Below are positions 5,904 through 7,962 of a stretch of DNA of 7,962 nt, piece by piece. Source of the stretch: Cyclobacteriaceae bacterium (GTDB taxonomy: Bacteria; Bacteroidota; Bacteroidia; Cytophagales; Cyclobacteriaceae). Every line of letters starts with the position of its first letter. Position 1 is the stretch's first letter. The translations under genes and the position numbers were made by a program. The stretch covers positions 1 to 7,962 of the forward strand of contig JANQPK010000290.1 of assembly GCA_028289505.1 (NCBI GenBank), given 5' to 3'. The notes under the pieces are model-generated. The model was not told the origin of the DNA. It did not search any database and worked only from the letters and a program-made list of their open reading frames with translations.

Positions 5904-5951
5904 GTAATCTATCGACAAGTTATGCACTATTTTTGCACATTTTTATCCACG
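5881..5951. other. Cluster of DnaA-box-like 9-mers (possible replication origin element)
   Basis: Against the bacterial DnaA box TTWTNCACA, the plus strand shows TTATGCACT (5920-5928, 8 of 9), TTTTGCACA (5931-5939, full match) and TTATCCACG (5943-5951, 8 of 9). Their starts are 11 and 12 nt apart, about one helical turn. A weaker fit, CTATCGACA (5909-5917, 7 of 9), extends the same spacing. On the minus strand CTGTCCACA (5889-5881) fits 7 of 9. AT-rich stretches lie to the right, and flanking genes point away on both sides. The same bases also form an 8-bp inverted repeat that could be an operator for the adjoining promoter, so origin function is only a possibility. Confidence 0.4.
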
Positions 5952-6173
5952 GAAACATTACATCAGCAATGAAAGCAAACAAACTCTTAAGGTAGTAAAC
6001 AGAAGTTTCTGCAACTTGGATACCTCATTCAAAGTGTTATTAAGTGAAATCGTTATGTCTCGCGGATTTTTTTTACATCAGGCTTATATCAGGGTTTATT
6101 CGTTCGAATTGGATCAAATGATAAGACTCTACAGTAACTAATTTTTTCCAAAAATACAGTTCCTGCAAGCGCT

Positions 6174-6181
6174 TATATTTG
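6174..6181 (+). promoter_or_regulatory. Possible -7 promoter element for the leader of the 6399 gene
   Basis: TATATTTG matches the Bacteroidota -7 element TAnnTTTG at every fixed base and directly follows the palindrome AAGCGCTT (6167-6174). No TTG lies 17-23 nt upstream; only a T-rich run is there, so the call is weak. A start near 6188 would give a transcript of about 185 nt ending at the terminator at 6343-6372, or a 210-nt leader of the helical protein gene. Confidence 0.3.
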
Positions 6182-6342
6182 CCCTGTTTGCACTTGGAAA
6201 ATGCCATATTTTTTTTAAATTAATGTACTGATTTACTATATGAGATCGGCCTAATGGTTCAATTTAGAGTTCCTATTAATAAAAGAAATACAAAAAGACT
6301 GGTCCAATCAAAAATAGTGCTTTCAGTGTTCAGAGATTATAG

Positions 6343-6372
6343 AGGTATTGAAAATTTTCAATACCTTTTTTT
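6343..6372 (+). terminator. Perfect 24-bp palindrome with seven-T tail, upstream of the 6399 gene
   Basis: AGGTATTGAAAA (6343-6354) is followed without a gap by its exact complement (6355-6366), then T7 at 6366-6372. In RNA this makes a roughly 10-bp hairpin with a four-base loop and U-tract, the form of an intrinsic terminator on the plus strand. Only 26 nt separate it from the ATG at 6399. It therefore acts either as the end of an upstream plus-strand RNA or as an attenuator for the helical protein gene. The upstream word TTCAAT (6258-6263) could pair with ATTGAA in the left arm, a weak anti-terminator option. Confidence 0.65.
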
Positions 6373-6398
6373 ATAACCAAATTTTAACATATCAAACT

Positions 6399-6812
6399 AT
6401 GGAGAACTTAAAAGCAACGACCACTGAGTTCCTGTTGCGGGAGAGTCTAATGGATCTACATAAAACCAGTAAGCAGTGGGTTTCCGAAGTGGACCTCTGG
6501 AAATTGGAGTTAGACTTTTTTCAAAAATTACTAGATTCCAATGCTAAAAAAGTTACCACCTATAAGGGCAAAAAAACCATAGGTCATTTGCAAAACTTGA
6601 TTACCTATTATCAAGGTGAATTGCTCGATGAGTTTGCCAAAGCGGTGAGAAAGCATGAGAAATATTTGAATCGCATCATTACCGGAGAGATAAATAACGA
6701 GGAATCCTACAGGGTAAAACACGATATTATCGACGACAAAATCTCTGGTTTCAGAGATGGTTTCAAGGAGTACAAATCAGAACTGTTTCACTTTATCGCT
6801 GAATTGATGTAG
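6399..6812 (+). CDS. Unrecognised small helical protein (137 residues)
   Basis: I do not recognise this family. The frame is open from a TTG at 6348, but that codon lies inside the palindromic terminator, so I start at the ATG at 6399. The protein is soluble, with no signal peptide, membrane segment or cysteine, rich in Glu, Lys and Leu, and predicted by eye to be almost all helix. One helix spans about residues 7-38 (with two Trp in KQWVSEVDLWKLELDF), a second about 55-90 (IGHLQNLITYYQGELLDEFAKAVRKHEKYLN), and a third about 97-137 (long amphipathic, ending FIAELM). This suggests a three-helix bundle or coiled coil. It stands alone between an upstream palindromic terminator and a strong terminator 18 nt after its stop, so it is probably monocistronic and may be controlled by attenuation. 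Regular codon use supports a real gene. Confidence 0.75.
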   Translation: MENLKATTTEFLLRESLMDLHKTSKQWVSEVDLWKLELDFFQKLLDSNAKKVTTYKGKKTIGHLQNLITYYQGELLDEFAKAVRKHEKYLNRIITGEINNEESYRVKHDIIDDKISGFRDGFKEYKSELFHFIAELM

Positions 6813-6830
6813 TTTCTGAATATCATTGGT

Positions 6831-6858
6831 AAAACCCCGCCTTTAAGCGGGGTTTTTT
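6831..6858 (+). terminator. Strong intrinsic terminator after the helical protein gene
   Basis: AAAACCCCGC (6831-6840) and GCGGGGTTTT (6847-6856) form a perfect 10-bp stem with a six-base loop, followed by T to 6858. The stem is GC-rich at the loop side and ends in a U-run. The A-run on the left arm would also allow termination from the other direction. It starts 18 nt after the stop codon. Confidence 0.92.
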
Positions 6859-6879
6859 ATTTTGTGGCTAATCGGATTA

Positions 6880-6910
6880 TTGATAATAAAATAAAATTGT
6901 TCTATGTTAC
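6880..6910 (+). promoter_or_regulatory. Possible promoter of the ROK kinase gene
   Basis: TTG (6880-6882), 20 nt and TATGTTAC (6903-6910) match the Bacteroidota promoter in spacing and in four of six fixed -7 bases. The start would be near 6917, about 15 nt before the ATG. The preceding terminator makes a separate promoter necessary, and this is the best candidate in the 73-nt gap. Confidence 0.35.
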
Positions 6911-6931
6911 ACGGCCCAAATGATATAAAGC

Positions 6932-7888
6932 ATGGATCTAGCGGCTGGCATTGATATAGGTGGTACCAAAACCAAACTGGGGTTGGTCAATCAATCAGGG
7001 GAATGTGTAATTGATATGAATTTCCGAACCAAGGAATATCCAAATCTGGATGACTTCCTGGACCAAACCATTAAATCAGTAAAGGAATTGATCGACCAGT
7101 ACCCCAATAAGGTGAATTTATTGGGGATAGGCATTGGTGCCCCCAATGCTTCCAATACCAGAGGTACCATTGAGTATGCCCCTAACCTGTACTGGAAGGG
7201 AATTGTACCATTGCTTGATAAACTAAAGCAGCGGATGGATACTCCCATGTTAGTTACCAACGATGCCAATGCAGCTGCTCTGGGTGAAATGCTTTTTGGG
7301 AATGCAAAAGGTATGCATGACTTTGTAGTCATCACCTTGGGGACTGGTTTGGGGAGCGGGGTAGTAGCTAACGGCAGCATTGTGTACGGTTATGATGGGT
7401 TTGCAGGTGAGTATGGTCATTTTGCTATGATGCCGGTGGATGGCAGGGTCGATGGACTTGGAGTAGTAGGCGGTTTGGAGGCCTATGTGTCCGCAACCGG
7501 ACTAAAGCGAACCATTATGTATTTGATCAGCAAATATACTTACGAGAGCCGATTTCGAAGTATCGCCTTCAACGATTTACATGGAGAGGAAATTACAGAG
7601 GCAGCAGAGCAAGGAGACCCCATTGCGCTAAAAGCATTTGATTACACTGGAGAGATCTTGGGGAAAGCATTGGCGAACTTTACGCTTTTCTCTCAGCCAG
7701 AAGCATATTTTTTGGTCGGTGGTCTGGCCAATAGTGGTAAGTGGATTTTTGAACCTACGCAAAAGTATATGGATCAAAGCTTGCTGGAGATGTACCGAGG
7801 AAAGGTTAAGATCATGGCATCGGGGATGGCCGAGAAGAATGCAGCAATCTCAGGGGCTGCAGCATTAATCTGGAGAGAACAAGCATAA
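6932..7888 (+). CDS. ROK-family sugar kinase lacking the zinc-site cysteines
   Basis: This is an ATP-dependent sugar kinase of the ROK family (glucokinase, fructokinase, N-acetylhexosamine or allose kinases); the exact sugar cannot be told. It is 318 residues, a usual length. Seen in order are the phosphate-binding DIGGTK (8-13), the sugar-binding/catalytic NDANAAALGE with Asp111 as base, LGTGLGSG (136-143), GE at 159-160, and His163 in GHF. The second adenine-side glycine motif is LVGGLA (261-266). The family zinc motif CxCGxxGCxE reads DGLGVVGGLE here, so the three cysteines are replaced by Asp174, Leu176 and Gly181, while His163 and Glu183 remain. The frame is intact and the surrounding GLEAYVSATG is well kept, so this is a real change rather than decay. 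It starts at ATG 6932 without a Shine-Dalgarno, lies between two terminators and is probably monocistronic. Confidence 0.9.
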   Translation: MDLAAGIDIGGTKTKLGLVNQSGECVIDMNFRTKEYPNLDDFLDQTIKSVKELIDQYPNKVNLLGIGIGAPNASNTRGTIEYAPNLYWKGIVPLLDKLKQRMDTPMLVTNDANAAALGEMLFGNAKGMHDFVVITLGTGLGSGVVANGSIVYGYDGFAGEYGHFAMMPVDGRVDGLGVVGGLEAYVSATGLKRTIMYLISKYTYESRFRSIAFNDLHGEEITEAAEQGDPIALKAFDYTGEILGKALANFTLFSQPEAYFLVGGLANSGKWIFEPTQKYMDQSLLEMYRGKVKIMASGMAEKNAAISGAAALIWREQA

Positions 7889-7893
7889 AAAAA

Positions 7894-7923
7894 AAAGAGG
7901 TAGAAATTAACTCCTACCTCTTT
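7894..7923. terminator. Two-way intrinsic terminator after the ROK kinase gene
   Basis: AAAGAGGTAG (7894-7903) and CTACCTCTTT (7914-7923) form a perfect 10-bp stem with a ten-base loop, six nt after the stop codon. The run of A at 7887-7896 gives a long U-tract on the minus strand, so it would terminate transcripts arriving from the right even better than those from the kinase gene. A converging gene to the right of the window is likely. Confidence 0.85.
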
Positions 7924-7928
7924 ATCTG

Positions 7929-7942
7929 ACTAACTAACTAAC
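7929..7942. repeat. Short ACTA tetranucleotide run
   Basis: Three and a half copies of ACTA follow the terminator. The run is too short to say more; it is noted because other gene ends in the window carry tandem arrays, though those have a period of 7. Confidence 0.4.
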
Positions 7943-7962
7943 ATCGAATACACAATTTCGTG

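Larger units (their letters stand above)
5556..6398. other. Long intergenic region between divergent gene blocks
   Basis: These 843 nt have no convincing coding sequence. The left third carries a palindrome in front of the peroxidase gene, an intrinsic terminator, a structured RNA segment and its promoter, all on the minus strand. A cluster of DnaA-box-like 9-mers follows at 5881-5951. From 5952 to about 6170 I see nothing defined beyond AT-rich runs and a 28-codon ATG frame (6056-6142) that I do not accept. From 6174 there is a possible plus-strand promoter, a very AT-rich stretch (about 6200-6240) and a palindromic terminator at 6343-6372. Genes to the left run on the minus strand and those to the right on the plus strand. 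Confidence 0.7.

Noticed and set aside
5694..5972. Long open frame on the plus strand opposite the structured RNA
   Set aside because: It has about 92 codons but no ATG before 5879 and no family I can recognise. Openness on both strands fits low stop-codon content better than a gene.
6056..6142. 28-codon ATG open frame in the intergenic region
   Set aside because: It is too short, has no clear start signal and no recognisable features. The frame is open upstream without a start codon, as expected by chance.
6348..6398. N-terminal extension of the helical protein from TTG 6348
   Set aside because: The codons lie inside the palindromic terminator and its T-tract; the ATG at 6399 gives a sensible helical start.
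6991..7380. 129-codon minus-strand open frame inside the ROK kinase gene
   Set aside because: It lies entirely opposite the well-supported kinase coding sequence and shows no domain features.

Overview
The window looks like chromosomal DNA of a Bacteroidota member, probably a Cytophagales-like marine or soil bacterium; the genus cannot be told. The reasons are AT-leaning composition, start codons without Shine-Dalgarno sequences, promoter-like sites of the Bacteroidota form (TTG, 17-23 nt, TAnnTTTG), and protein types common in that phylum. I see no tRNA, rRNA, CRISPR array, transposase or phage gene.

Left part (1-2461): the 3' part of a phytanoyl-CoA dioxygenase family gene (+) converges on a YdcF/ElyC-like DUF218 membrane protein gene (-), which diverges from a membrane-anchored glycerophosphodiester phosphodiesterase gene (+). 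Middle (2549-5555): three minus-strand genes, read from the right as PrxQ/Bcp thiol peroxidase, HDAC-like deacetylase and PLD-type cardiolipin synthase. The cardiolipin synthase appears to have its own promoter. It converges with the phosphodiesterase, so two membrane-phospholipid turnover enzymes face each other.

Centre-right (5556-6398): 843 nt without a convincing protein gene, between minus-strand genes on the left and plus-strand genes on the right. It holds a minus-strand promoter matching the Bacteroidota consensus, about 240 nt of structured RNA and an intrinsic terminator. This is either an independent small RNA or an attenuating leader of the peroxidase gene. Just upstream of that promoter are three direct DnaA-box-like 9-mers at 11-12 nt spacing plus a weaker inverted one. 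On the plus strand there is a second possible promoter and a 24-bp perfect palindrome followed by seven T, just before a small helical protein gene.

Right end (6399-7962): an unrecognised 137-residue helical protein gene with a strong terminator, then a ROK-family sugar kinase that has lost all three cysteines of the family zinc site, followed by a two-way terminator.

The most unusual pattern is a set of degenerate 7-nt-period arrays placed directly after the stop codons of four genes that lack hairpin terminators (dioxygenase, phosphodiesterase, cardiolipin synthase, peroxidase). The motif differs at each locus but the period is 7 each time. The two right-hand plus-strand genes have ordinary terminators and no such array.
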